64,000 nucleotides of DNA from Melanocharis versteri (Eukaryota > Chordata > Aves > Passeriformes > Melanocharitidae). The stretch covers positions 293,162 to 357,161 of the forward strand of contig VZTG01001072.1 in NCBI GenBank assembly GCA_013397845.1, read 5' to 3'. Below are positions 11,246-24,500 of this stretch, piece by piece. Made by a program: the position numbers and the translations under genes. Position 1 is the stretch's first letter, and each line of letters starts with the position of its first letter. The notes beneath the pieces are model-generated. The model saw only the letters and a list, made by a program, of their open reading frames with translations. It did not search any database and was not told the DNA's origin.

Positions 11246-14200
11246 AATTGTGTATCTGCTAGGCGAGCGGTGGCGGTATCCTCAGGTTTTCAGGTGTTAC
11301 TATGTTTAGATCAGCTTGTCACGATCCTAGCGATGATGCAGCGCTGGTAAATTTGCTACACGTTTATGGTGGCTGTAATGAGCGTAATGAGGTTTTTATG
11401 TTTTATTCGAATAGACACGTTGGAGAAGTTCACCAGCTATTGCTAGGGGAAGGAGGTATTCCTCCCGTTGGTGGGATTTTAGGACAATAATAAATTGAGA
11501 GTGTGGTGAAACATCTGTTTCTTGGGTTCAGTTCCATATATCAACCCTCAGTGAGTCTGATGAGACATTTTTCAGTAATAAAGTAACACAGTTACATGTT
11601 TGTTTTCACTCCCACAATGTTTCTTTTGCACTTATTATGGAACAGAACTTGTATACCTGAAAATGTATCAAAGATGAGACCTCCCCTTACCAACAATCAA
11701 GTCATCAACATTCATTGTACAGTGATTTGGATGAAATCAATTCCATTTATGTTCAATATGCAAAATTAGATGTTTCCTTAACATGAATTCCTGATGCAGT
11801 TGTTTGCTGGTGCTTTATAATAACTCCACCTCATGGTAAAACGCACTGGTTTTGTCATGCAGCAGTCCAGCCAATACCTGAAAACATGAAAATTCCTCTT
11901 GTGTATTTCACCAAAGGAGAGCTGAGATCTTCACATTAGTGAAGAAAAAAATACACATTTTTATAGCATATTAGCATTTTATCTTCAGATAAAATTTTGC
12001 AGGTCATAATATGCTTCCCATCAAGAAATCAGTATACTTGCTGTAAAACACAATATTCATTAAAAATACCTGTGAGGTCTACCAGCTTTTTGTCCCATGC
12101 TTACCATTTTCTTGGATGTCCCTCTAGAAATTTCATTTCACAGCCACTTGGAAACCTAATCAGAAGTAAATTAAGGTTCTTGAATATTCAAAGTCTATTT
12201 TCATTAATTCTGGTACTTTAAAGTGCAAAAGATGGGATGCAACTTTTGAAACTACTGATTTGACTCTATTCTAACACTGCAATACGTTTTCAGGTTCATA
12301 GGTTCCCTTTACGTCTTTATTTTTGTGACTGCTAGATTATGGTATACTGAATGGCTTTGTGGATCAACCTTTGTACTGGATTGGAGATAACTGCTCTGTG
12401 TTTGTTAGAGAGATTAAAGTGCTAAATAAGTAAGCTTTAAAAAGGTTGCTAAACAATATTCTCTAGATGCTTGAAGCAAAACAAAACAAAAAAGCCAAAC
12501 ACAGATAATCACCAGTTCTCAAAGAAACCGCTTGCTCATGTAAGTTTCGTCATCCCCCAAGGACACTGTGTTCTGTAAGAAGTTCAAGTAAATGTGGTCT
12601 TAATTTTCCATTTACTTGAAACTTACGTAGTTTAAAATTGTGAGTTTAGTGAAAGTGTCAGTGTTTTGTGCTCATTATAGAAAAACTGCAGGTAAGCAAT
12701 GCGAGATACAAGTTGTATAAAATCCACCTTCTTATGTAAGAATTTAAACCATTATTTGTTTCAATGGCAACTTGCAATAAATGAGCTTCCATTATTTTTG
12801 ACCTTTTAAAATTTATTATAATAAGGTAATGCACTATTTGAAGTTTCTCTTTTGCTGCTTTTCGCTTCACTTTCATTTCTTTTTAGCACTTCATACTCAG
12901 GAGAAACTTTTGTTGAAACATTTTTGAGTTTCAGATGAGCAAAAACACCGGAAGAATGTTCAGTTCTCAATTTATAGCTTACTGTAGTCCTTATATTTTT
13001 CACTGTTGCACAGTTCAGCAAATCATTCATTAAGGATCTTGTTCTTAAAAGGTCTCTTCACCCCCTTCCCCTATTGTGGGTTAGCATTTGGTTGATAATA
13101 AAGCTGTGATTCTTTTTAGGTAACATGTTTGCAAACTTCTGTGTCTTATTCTAAAGAAGTTCCTATAATATGTGTAATCAAGCTGGATTGCATGCTGCTT
13201 TTCTAAGGAGTGCTTTTCATTCCTTTTCCCTGCTCTTGGCATTCAGACAGAGGCACCTTTATTTTTCTGTCAAGTCCATACTTATCAGAATGAGGTATGC
13301 TAATCTTACGTACTGTACTTTGCATTTGCTTAGTATTTTCCATTTGCAGATCCTAAGAGAGTTTTAAAAAACATTAAGGTGGAGCTACGAATTCCCTTTC
13401 AGTATTACTGAACTGCATTACTGAAACTGCACTAAGTTGGATTGGTATTTTTCGTAGCTTCAGTATACTGAATTGGAAATTTGGAGAATGCAGCCTACAG
13501 TGTCTTAATCCCAACCTTCTGTCTTGTCACAAAACTTGTTCAAATGGTATTGTGTTTCAGTATTTCTTTCATTATTAAACTTCAGTGTTTGTTCCCTTGT
13601 GTATTTAAAACACAGTAATGTAAGGACATCTCTCTTGAACCTGTACCAATGTGCTTGCTCTGGTAGAGGCCAGTATCAAATTCTAAAGGGGACAGCGTAA
13701 GGATAGGGCAGACACACAGAAGAAACTTCCTTGTTCCTGAAACAAAAGTAATACTTATATTTTTTACAGCTCTTAATGGATTACGTCTCCCAGTCTGAAC
13801 TTAATCTTTAGTTTCTACAGTATTCTTAAAGCAAGGAGTTACACAATTTATCTGTGCATTTTATGAGAAATACCCTTATCTGTTTTAAAATTTACCTGAT
13901 GAATTAGTTTACTATCTCTGGTTCATGCAAACAAGAAACTATAAATTATCTATCTTTCCATTTTAAGGTGTTTTTTAAATAGGTCTTCTACTGTTTCTCT
14001 CCTGCCAGCCCTTTTAACCATCTTCTGGTGGAAGAATCCTGGTCTCTTGAATCTTTCCTGATAAACGGGTGGAAAGCCACTGTAAATTTTTTTTGTTGTT
14101 CTTTTCTAGTCCTGTGTGTCCTTTTTGAAAGGTAGAGTCAAACACATTGCTCAAGGATTTGAGGTACAGCGTCAATTTATACGACAATGTAATGATGTTT

Positions 14201-15464
14201 TCTGCTTGTTTCCTGTTCCGTTAGTAATGATTTTTTGATGTTCTCTTTCTTTCTGAGAATTTCTGCCACTAAACAACACTTGGCTGGTATTTCTTTAGAA
14301 ATCCATGTAGTAGATGCCTTGTATGTTTATTTACATCTGATTTATGGATTATTGCTGTAAAGAAACTCTTCTGGTTTTGTCCAGGTGCATCACTTTGCAC
14401 TTATCGACACTGTTCCTTCTGGGTTTTTGTCATCTGATCAGTGAGTATTGTGAGATCCTGTACAGCTCTCTGAGAACGTAGCAACCATTTATCACCTTGC
14501 TGTTCCCTTTCTTTTCTGGAAGCTTTGTTTAATACACTGAACAGGTACTTTGGATGCCTGTGGGACTCTTTTTTTTGTTCACTCGAAGCAGTTCGAAAGC
14601 TGGTCATTTACTTCTCTTTGTTTCCTGTTCTCCAATCAGTTATTCATGGAAAGACCTTTTCCCTTTTTAACCAAAGGCAGCATTACTTCTTTAAGAGTCT
14701 TTGAGAGATGTTGTCAAAAGCTTTTTGAAAATCCAAGTATATGACAGCATCCCTGGGCTCTTCGAAGGTATCTGGTTTTCCAGGCAATACTTTATCTACA
14801 AATGCCACTTTAACACATTCCCATTGTGTCATATTTATCTAAGTGTGTGTAAACTCCTTTCTTTACGGTTTGCATGGTTCAAGGATCACCATGGTGTCGT
14901 GACTTTTCCCATTAGCTGGAGCAGACTTACTAGTTGGTAATACACTGGCTTTTCCCTGGGACCTTAAGTTCCTGTCCTGTTCACCACCTCCCACTGCTGT
15001 GGTACAGAGACTACTTTAGTTAATAAGACCATAGTGAAAAACAGCAATTTTGTAAGTAATTTTTGTAACTCTTAACTGAATACGATCTGGTTTCAGCAGT
15101 TTGTTTCGAATATTTTTGTTTGTTTGTTTCTGTTTTATAGTCTCTTCTATTGTCTTTTCATCTTGGGGCACTTCTTTTGATTTGTCATCTGTTGAGTTTT
15201 GACATGAGCTCTTCCGTGAGCTTATTGACAGAGATGGGAGAAATATCTGCTGGGGGGTTTTTTAGCTTGTTTCTGGTTTTGTTCAACTGTTGTTTAGATT
15301 TCAAAGAATGCCCTTTGCTATAATTTTATCTGTACAGTTCATTGCCTTTGTTTATCCATGTTATCTTGTATATTTTTCACAGAGCCTTTGCAGTTCAGTA
15401 TGTTCTTTCAGCTTTCTCAAATTATTAAATGGTGCTGTACTGAATATTTCTGTAACCCACTTAG
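11246..15464. other. Noncoding stretch between CpG island and first coding exon
   Basis: AT-rich sequence, probably intron 1 of the short FNDC3A transcript. No exon is recognised; its 3' part holds an old LINE relic, listed separately. Confidence 0.6.
14380..15260 (-). mobile_element. Old CR1/L3-like LINE relic, reverse orientation
   Basis: Phrases such as GTGCATCACTTTGCACTTAT, and AAAAGCTTTTTGAAAATCCA followed by AGTATATGACAGCATCC, match the antisense of ancient amniote CR1-type LINEs. The second phrase is the antisense of the conserved K-A-F-D region of the reverse transcriptase. It is heavily diverged with no intact frame. Edges are approximate. Confidence 0.6.
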
Positions 15465-15541
15465 GTCCTGCTCAGGTTCCAATGATGTCCCCAAATGGTT
15501 CAGTGCCTACTATTTATGTGCCTCCTGGATATGCCCCACAG
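15465..15541 (+). CDS. FNDC3A: FNDC3A coding exon 1 of window
   Basis: Residues 1-26, containing PAQVPMMSPNGSVP and ending PPGYAPQ. The exon opens with two bases of a split codon, so an upstream exon must supply the first base. The acceptor AG is at 15463-15464 and the donor is GTATGT. Two adjacent ATG codons (MM) lie 15 bases in; a transcript starting from the CpG island at 11 kb could initiate there if its first exon is noncoding. The following 4.6-kb intron (15542-20185) holds no feature I recognise. Confidence 0.95.
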
Positions 15542-18500
15542 GTATGTCACTTCACTTGCTTCTTATTTTATTTCTTTTCATGCAAATTTTGGAATTGGAA
15601 CCATAATCGCTAATTCAGTAAAATAATTCATTCGGTTTCAGTCACTGTGATCAAGCAAGGAGATAAGAGATGTCCCCCAGTATCTCTGAGATGGGAGACC
15701 TCTCATGCTGTGTCTGTGCTTGTTCAGTTATATATTAACTATGTACATGACAGTAACAAGCACAGTTCCTTGCTGAGTTCAGAATACTGATGTACTAGAT
15801 GCCGTCTGAATATAAAATGCAGTCATGACCCAAATAGCTGCTTGTGCAGGACCTGTACTGATTCCTGTGCTAGTGGATATTTTCTCTTGGCAGCAATATA
15901 ATTTATACATGTACATAGTTCATGTCTGGGAAGTTCCCTGCAGATAAGGAGAAAAACAGGTCAGTTGAAAAAGTATAGCAAACAACATGGAAAAAATGTC
16001 AGCTGTCCATTGGGACTAAGTTACCATATAATAGGTGTTTCCACCACTTATCTTAAAATGGGGCTCTTATTTTTTCACTGCTGTGTGATTCTAATTTAGA
16101 TGCCTGAAAATTAAATGTGAGCTAGATAACCTGGACATCCTTTAAATTAGATCAAAAGGGTAATTTCTCTTGGCTGTTTCTAACATGTGTTTTATAATGA
16201 GATGTGTGGCCTTTTAGATGGTGCCTCTTTCTTTCCCTCACCTGTAGAACAAGTCTAGGGCTTAGTTGGTCAGATCTGGAAGTCAGAGCAGTTGAATACC
16301 ACTCCCCATGATGTAAGTCTCTCTCAAGACATTCTGTTGTTGTGACCAGTTTACCTCTGACTTAGTGTGCATCCAGTGGTGTACACTGAGAAAGGACTAC
16401 AACGCATAACATACAACAGAAAAACCCACAGTGACAGCAGATGTTGGACAAATTACCTGAACAACATTAAAAAAATTGTCCTCTAGCGAAAGAAAAGGCT
16501 CTTAGGGCAGGCAGACTACTACACTGATTTTATCTTTCATCTCTTGGAAGTTGGCTGATAAGTTGATTCTATGCATCCTTTGTAGATGAGTTCCCAAACA
16601 GGCAGAAGAAAAATGACTTATAAATAATCACTAAAGTCCATATATCTTCAGGTCATAGTAAAAAGTCCTGATTCCTATTAGAATTGATTTTTAAACAACT
16701 GAAAGAAGTTTAGAGCTAAATGAAAACTGGAATTTTACCATGTTTCCTATTTGTTTTCAATTGACGAAGTACATATTTTAAAAGTTGTGTAACATGTGCC
16801 AATCTGAAAAATATTTTTTAAATTAGTTTATCCTTCCTTTGAGGACATTTTGAATCAAAGATGCTGAAGGGCTGGGCCTTGCTGAGGCCCATTCATTAGC
16901 CTTTCACTGGAGTTTGTTAGTGCAAGCAGGTGTTGTTTTGGCATAGCACTCTGACCTTTGAACTGAGGGGGCCTCACATCTATCCAGCTCAGATTACAGG
17001 TGGAATGAGCTCATCTGCTGTTTTCATCTGAGTAGAAGTACCATAGTCTGGGACAACCTGTAGTTTATAAGCCTTCTGAAGTGTTTATTACTGACAAAAC
17101 ATACCAGACTTTGAGGTTTATGATGGGAGTTCCTCTTACAAGCCAGAAGATTTGATAGTAGTCTTGCAAGCAGGAAAGTCTAACATCATCAAGCTAAGAG
17201 TTTTGCCAGACTTACTGCAGTCCTAGCAAACTTCTATGGTTTCTTCAAGCATAGTATATTTTTAAATGTCAACAGCTGCAGCTAAATTTTGAGTTGAATA
17301 GGAAACCAGCTAAATGTCCTAAGCTGTCAGCCTGGAAGAACTTCAACATAACCATCTTTTGTCTGTCCATTTTCGTTTAGTTCTATTATGCCTCTGCTTC
17401 AGTTCCTGTTTGGCAGTGATACAGCTTACTGTCCTCTGTTAGAAGTTGGGGATAACCACTGAATAAAAGATTTGCTTTTCTTATATCGCATAACTAAAAA
17501 AGTAATTCATCAGCTGATTTCCTTTCCCCTTCCTCTTCTTTTGGAACTGTAGTTGTAAAACTGAAACAAAGCACATCTTTATTCATCCTCTCTTAAGCCG
17601 TCTATATTCACTGTCCATAGTGAGTCTTCCAGTGACGTTTGGTTGGTTTGCTCAACCAAACAGGCCTATGCCAGAACCATGTTTTGCTAGCACAACTGGG
17701 ATAATAGAGAGCTTGTTTACTTTTTAAACTTAAAATTACAGACTTAGCATGATGCTCTGACTGCTTTTTGGAGCATTTTTATCTGTGTAGTTGTCTGCTA
17801 GAGGCCTACCATTGAGCAGATGTTAGATCTGGAAATGCAGACTTGTTAAACATAAGGTCCCTGCTGTTAGGAATGGGCTGACTATTTCTAAGTTACTTAG
17901 GCTATTAGCAGATCCAAGGAAACAAGTTATAAACTAAGTAGCTTGTTTGTTTTTTTAATGGAAGCTGCTTCCTACATAATCTGAGTCTACTCATAAAATC
18001 GTAATAAGTTGCAGTATTTTGGGGGTTTTGTAGCCAAAAGGGACTTAAATAATTAAAACTACATTTCAGCGTTTAGAGAATTTCATTGGACAGCAGAAGT
18101 CCTAGTTGTATTTACTGCTAATGTATTCTGCCTTTAGGATACCACACGGCTATGGTTACACAGATTTGCATAGTATTGTCTTTAATTACTCTTTCCCAAT
18201 AAGGGACAATTTCTGTGTACTGAAAATAACCCATTTTTAAAGACATATGGTATGCATGTTTTTTAAAGCTGTGTTCACTTAAGTGGCATTCGTTTCCAAC
18301 TGTCTGTGTAAGTAAAGTGGGGTCAGCTGCATTGTGTACGCACTTCTGTCTTCTGAATGTTGTTGCATATGCGTATTCTACGATACCAGAAGCATGCAGC
18401 TCTAGCTACAGCACTGTTTCTCTCAGCACAGTGGTGAAGTTTTGAAACAATTTCCTGTACCAATCTCACTTATCTTGCATTGGTTCAGCTAGCAGGACAA

Positions 18501-21500
18501 TTTGGGGCTGTACAAATTAGATTGCTGGCAGAGAAAACAAAAGCAGAAGCTCTGTTCCAGATGTACCAGATGCACACCAACCCCTAATGGGGACATGGTA
18601 AAACCAATGATCCTCCAAGCAGCTTTCTGTCATGGACTTGATGGAAGCATTCACTCTAGGGCACAGGGCTAAATCTAGCCAAGCATGATTCCATTAACCT
18701 TAAACAGTGGAGCTGAAAGCAGCTTGGCACTAAGTGTTTTGATCTATTGATCTGTTCCTGTTGCACCAGGATGTTTATTGGTGTATGTGTGCATGTCCCC
18801 ATCTCATTTCAAATGTCAGTGAAAACTTATGTCATAGAGTTGCTTTGTCCGCTGCTATTGTAATCATGATATTCCATTCTTCTTCTCCCCCTTTTCTGAA
18901 TAAATGTTTCACCTAAAACCTTCCATTGCAGTTTCTGCTCTGACTTTATTCTACAGCATTTTACTAGGAAATGAAGAACAGTTTATTCGTTGGCATCCCA
19001 TACACTGAAGTTACTGACACCATGATGCACACAAGTCAAATTATGCCAAGATCATCTCTAGGTGTCACCAACAGTCATGTATTTATGTGAACTTATAAAC
19101 ATTTAGAGAGGGTAATGATGTGAGGTGTGGCAGGGGCAGACCCTTTTTCCTGGTCTAGTTGATGACCCACCCTCGTTTACTGAAGAGCATTTTCTGCTTC
19201 AGTACTTTGTAGCGTTTGTGCCCTTGTGCCTGCTCGCCACCAGAGCCCCACGTGCTGCGCAGCCCACAGGTGCTGCAAGTACCATGCTCAGCACTCCTTA
19301 GCTCCGTGCATCTTACAGAATCTCACCGTGGGATTGCATATGCTACTGCCATTGCTTGGAACTTCTGGCAGCATTGCTAAGGGCCACACTCAGGTACCTC
19401 ACACAAAGGCTGCTGTCACATCTCCCATTTGCTAATTTTTCACAAGCCCCTGTACTACAGGGTCTGCCAGAGGCTGCCACAAAGGCCCCTGTTTTCTGAG
19501 TAGCATGTGGCTTCCTTCAGGATTCAAGACCTCTTAACAGGTAGAGGAATAGGGGGAGGAGAAGGAAAAAAAATTTTAGAACTACTTGACTTGTGAAGGA
19601 GTTTTGAGAGTGCTGACTGCCATCCTGGTAGTTTGTTTGCTAACAGCTTGATGCAGATGATGGCTGCTGCAGGGCCAGCATGGCAAGTGTCTCCTGGGTT
19701 AGTGTTGGTGGGCTGAGTTGGGGACAGAGCAAAAACCAGACACTTCTTTCCTTTTCTCTTGCGATTGGTGCAGAGTGAGGTCTGTCAGTTCACCAGTTCA
19801 TTTCTAGGGAGCAATCTGGTTGTTATGCTGTAGAACAAATCCTATGGCAGTGTAGCTACAAGCAGTGTGAATGAGGGTGGAAACAGGACCCTTAGGAGAA
19901 GCTAGGCTCATGTCGTAAATATACCAGGTTGTTTGTTAGATACTCTTACAGTCAGATTTTTTTATCAGTTTTCTTCCCCACCACATTGAGAAATTAATGG
20001 CATTGCTGCAGTTAATACACTTAACAGAGATAGTCCTTTAATGTCCCTTTTTTTTCCTCTTGCTATTTCCTGTTTTCCTTTTGTCAGATTTAAGGGGTTT
20101 ACTATTCCTGATTTTACGGATCTATTGAAACATGTTTTTCAGACTGTCATTTCTCTTTTGGTGCGTGGTGTCTCTCACTGTACAGGTTATTGAGGATAAC
20201 GGTGTTCGAAGGGTTGTGGTGGTTCCCCAGGCTCCAGAATTTCATCCTGGTGGTCACACAGTGATACACAGGCCGCCACATCCCCCACTGCCCGGCTTCC
20301 TTCCTCTTCCAGCCATGATACCCCCTCCACCCCGTCACATATACTCACCTGTGACTGGAGCCGGTGACATGGCAACGCAGTACATTCCACAGTATCACAC
20401 TTCACAAGTCTATGGAGATGTGGGTAAGTAGCTCGTTGAATATTGCAAGTTTTGTCAAAGGGAATAATGTTCTGCTCGTTTACAGCATCTGTTACATTGT
20501 TGTGTGGGCTTTGTCAAGCGAGATTTATAGCTTGAATGGGAGTCATACACAAAAAATTTTATGTGGATGCCAGCCTTGATTTGGCTGAAGCTTATTATTC
20601 CAGAAGTTCTTTTAATTTATTTGGTTGTCTGTTCAGTGATCCACTAAACATAGAGATTACTTCTTATGTGTATCCGTTACAGTTTTTCCTAGGAAAGCAA
20701 TGCAGAAAGTGTTTGTAGTGATTCAGCATTTAAATCCATGCCTGAGCACTGTTCTGAGATCTCATGTCTTGCAGACATCCTGTTTGAAGCATGAAATAGG
20801 AATTCTTAGTATTGATTAAGGAAAAAAAGGTCCATTTTTCATAAAACTGTATGCATTTAATTGAATGTCCCTTTGAAGTCCAGTTGGAGTAATGAGGTGC
20901 CACTAACCTAAACTTAATAAAGTGGTTGAAGCCATCTTTGGTATTGCTCTTGACATCTGCTTTTACTATGGTTTGGTGGCAAAGTGTATTTGTGTTCTAA
21001 CTCAGGGGCTGGGTTGTTAGATTAATATTTATATTTCTGGTAGACTTGCTTTTCTTTAGATAAGGCAGGTGCCGACCTTGAAAGACTTGCAGAGAGCAAT
21101 TCTAGGTTGCTGTTTTTAGAGGAAGCTGGGAGCTATGGAGAGGGAGGCTAAGCACAACTTCTCAACATTCTGTAATACTACTAAAATAATCTAAAAATGG
21201 CCTTCATCTATTTGCTGAGCTTAAATAGTCAGGATGTACAAAGCGGTCAGGTAAGAATATACCAATGTCTTGATCTTCCTGGAATTCTTAGTGTTTCTGT
21301 ATTCTTATGTTGTACTTTATTTCTTCTTGCACTACTTTGACAACAGTACATTACTAGATGCTATTTGGGTGTTTATTTGTAGTTTTATTAACTTCCTGAT
21401 TTCTTGTAGATGGCAGTTGTTTGCTTTTAGTTTGCTAAGTTAAGAAATTTGAGTAGGATAATTAAATGCATAAAAGATAAATGATGCTTCTTAGTAGAAT

Positions 21501-24500
21501 AATACTTTTAAAGGTTTCTGCTGACAGGTTATATCACTTTAAATGTGAATTCAGTGATAATTTGCTAAACTGCTAATGTAAAAAATTGATAAAGTGGGAT
21601 TCTTTATGTTTGCTTTATTTTCAATATATATGTAAAATGCCTTTGGGTTTAGGAAATTAAAGGATTAATACTGTAATTTGTTATTTATTTGCTACAGATT
21701 TTGTATTTAATTCTGGATCTCTGACTTTGGCTGTAGCTTTCAAAAGTCAAAACTCACAGTTAGGCTCTGATTTCAAAAATCTAAATTTAAGGAAAAAAAC
21801 CCAAACCAACAGAACAAACAAACAAACAAAAAAACAAACAAACAAAAAAAAAAACCAACCCAAAACAGCCCCAAAAAACAACCAAATGCTCACAGAGCAC
21901 AGTAGTTCCCTGACAGGAGCACTGAACTCTCTAAAGGTAGTGAAAATCACATTTCTAAATAGACACAGCTTATCTAGAAGTCCTCTGTCAAACTTTCTGT
22001 GAATTAAGCTGACTTAAGAAAAAAAAAAACAGAAACTGAGAAGTTCTCTAGTTTGTTGGTTTTTTTTATCCTTGCAGGGAAGTTCTTATTTGATCTTATT
22101 TTCAGTACTTCCTATCTCATAAGGAATAACCAGTAATGTATTTGTTGGACTAACTGATTACCTGAAAATTACCTGAAAACAGGCAAATTCTATACTGATT
22201 TTGAAGGATGTATTATTTTTTAAAGCTTTCAGCATTTATCATAGGCAGGGTTACACTGAGGAAAGACTTGGTATATAAAGCCTTGAGTCAGTAAAATGTT
22301 TCTAAGCATAAAGGTGAAATGAATACAAATGTTAGAACTGGACAGAAGAGTTCACCAGTAAAATGTTTCTAAGCATAAAGGTGAAATGAATACAAATGTT
22401 AGAACTGGACAGAAGAGTTCACCAGTTTGCAGTTTAATGCTATCAGTAGTCTGGTAGTGACTTTTTTCCAAAGCAAATTCTGACTTGCAGATGAGACTTT
22501 GGTGCTACTGCAGCAAAGCCTGGGGTTACTGTGTACCAGGATAGTGCACTTACAAGGCCTAGCCATACTGCCTTCAGAGTTTTAGTGTCTTTCCACTGTC
22601 CCATAGATCATAGGTTCTACGTTTCTATGCTTTTGTGGGTGTTTTCTCTGTTGATTCCTGCTAAAGCATCATTAAAGTATTAGAGCTCTAGTTGCATTCC
22701 AAAACTTAAATTAATGGATTTTTTTATTCGACATTAGATCAAACCTCCAGTGTAATAAAGTAGCACATCTTTTCTGTTTAGACTTTATCCTGTACCTTAC
22801 AGCTCAAGGAAGATTATAGAAACATTTCAAGAATAATTTTTAAGTGGAGAAAATATGGGGGGAGGAAAGATTACCCTTTCTTCCCCAACATATTGTTAAT
22901 GTCCATTTAGTGTGTTAGTTTACCTGCTGGACACTTCAGTTTTCAAATAGGAGTAGACATGCAGTTTTACACACAGGTGCACATTTAACTCACGTAGCAT
23001 TTTTAGGTAGATTTTTAATTAGATTCGGTTCTTAATGATTTTTTTTCTTTCCTTCATTTAGATACTCTGCCTGCTCATGGAAGATCCAACTTCAGAGATG
23101 AAAGGTCTAGTAAAACGTATGAAAGGTTACAAAAAAAGTTAAAAGATCGACATGGAACTCAGAAAGACAAGTTAAACAGTCCTCCATCATCTCCTCAGAA
23201 ATGTCCTTCTCCTACAAGTGAACCTAATGGACTTACAAAAGGACAAGATGCATCTGGTATAAGCACAGGTTCTACCAAATGCAAGTCTTTGGGTAAAGGA
23301 AAAAGCAATTCTCAGACAGACACAGAAGTAGAAGGTAAGTGTTATCAAAAATACTACATGTACACACATATTAATATATGATGCAAGTCCAGTGTCTGGC
23401 TGAGCATAACATTTGTAAATAGAACACCACACTTTGACAGTCTTGGAGTAGCAGCCTGTAACTGCCCTGACTTACATAGAGCGGAGTTAAGGTTGATCAA
23501 CATGTTTATCATATGGGAATGTGGGCCTAAGAGAACAAAAACTACTGGTACGGAAGTCTCCACATAAATTTGAGAAAATATTATGAGTCATACTTCATGA
23601 TACTGTTTAAAGAAAAATCTCTGCTTTGTTCGGAGTGCTTGTGTTTTAAGGAATCACTGAATATTGATGGCCTGCTTGATATTGTAGAAAACATGGAAAG
23701 AATCAAGTGTCTGAATCAAGAAATTCAATTTGATATCCAACTTGATAAAATAAGAATATTTTGTAAAAGAGATACTGTTGTTGCATAAAATTGATCTATC
23801 CCTACCCATTCAATGTTGAAAGGCCCTTGTGGAAAAAGGCTGGTCCTCACACTAGTCCCTGGGGGTTCATGTTTTCTAAGACGCTACCATAGGGAGTTTG
23901 CTTATTATTAATATCTTTATTTCACTGGAAATCTTGTGGTCTCATAGATGGACTGAATTCAGTCAGTCATACAGTCATTGTCAAATCTGATGATGTGGCA
24001 CTATGCAACTTTGAGGTCTCTGGCATAGTCCTTCAGATTGTGAACGTAACATCAAAGACTTGTCATCAGCCAAGAGCAGTGTTTTCAGAATAAGGAGCTG
24101 TAACTGATGATGCTAAAGGAAATAAACCATGATTTTTCTCAATTCTCTGAAGTTTGCTTTGAGATAATAATTTGGTGCTGATGTATGTTAGATTGCTGTA
24201 AACCAAAAGAATTGTGAAGAAAGTACATCTTATCAAAACCACCAAATCTCAACCTATGAGAGCTGTTTAAAAACATGTGTAGATGATACCCTACGAAAGC
24301 TTAGTATCAAGGGTCACATTTGAGATATAGCCTAAAATCAGAAGTTGGGAACTATTGCTCCAAACTTGAATACTTGTCACTATAGTTCCAGAGTGGCATC
24401 TTGTCTGGGCTTCAGTTTACTTTCTGTTAGTTGGTGTTTATCTGTGAGCTAACTTTAACAAGGCACAAGTGGTAAAATGTCTGTTGTTTATACGTTACAA

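Noticed and set aside
14701..15613. Open frames next to the first coding exon as an extended 5' exon
   Set aside because: The frame upstream of 15465 is LINE relic or a pyrimidine-rich acceptor tract, and a proper AG acceptor sits at 15463-15464.
21727..22002. Open frames on both strands over the AAAC repeat
   Set aside because: They arise from a simple repeat lacking stop codons.
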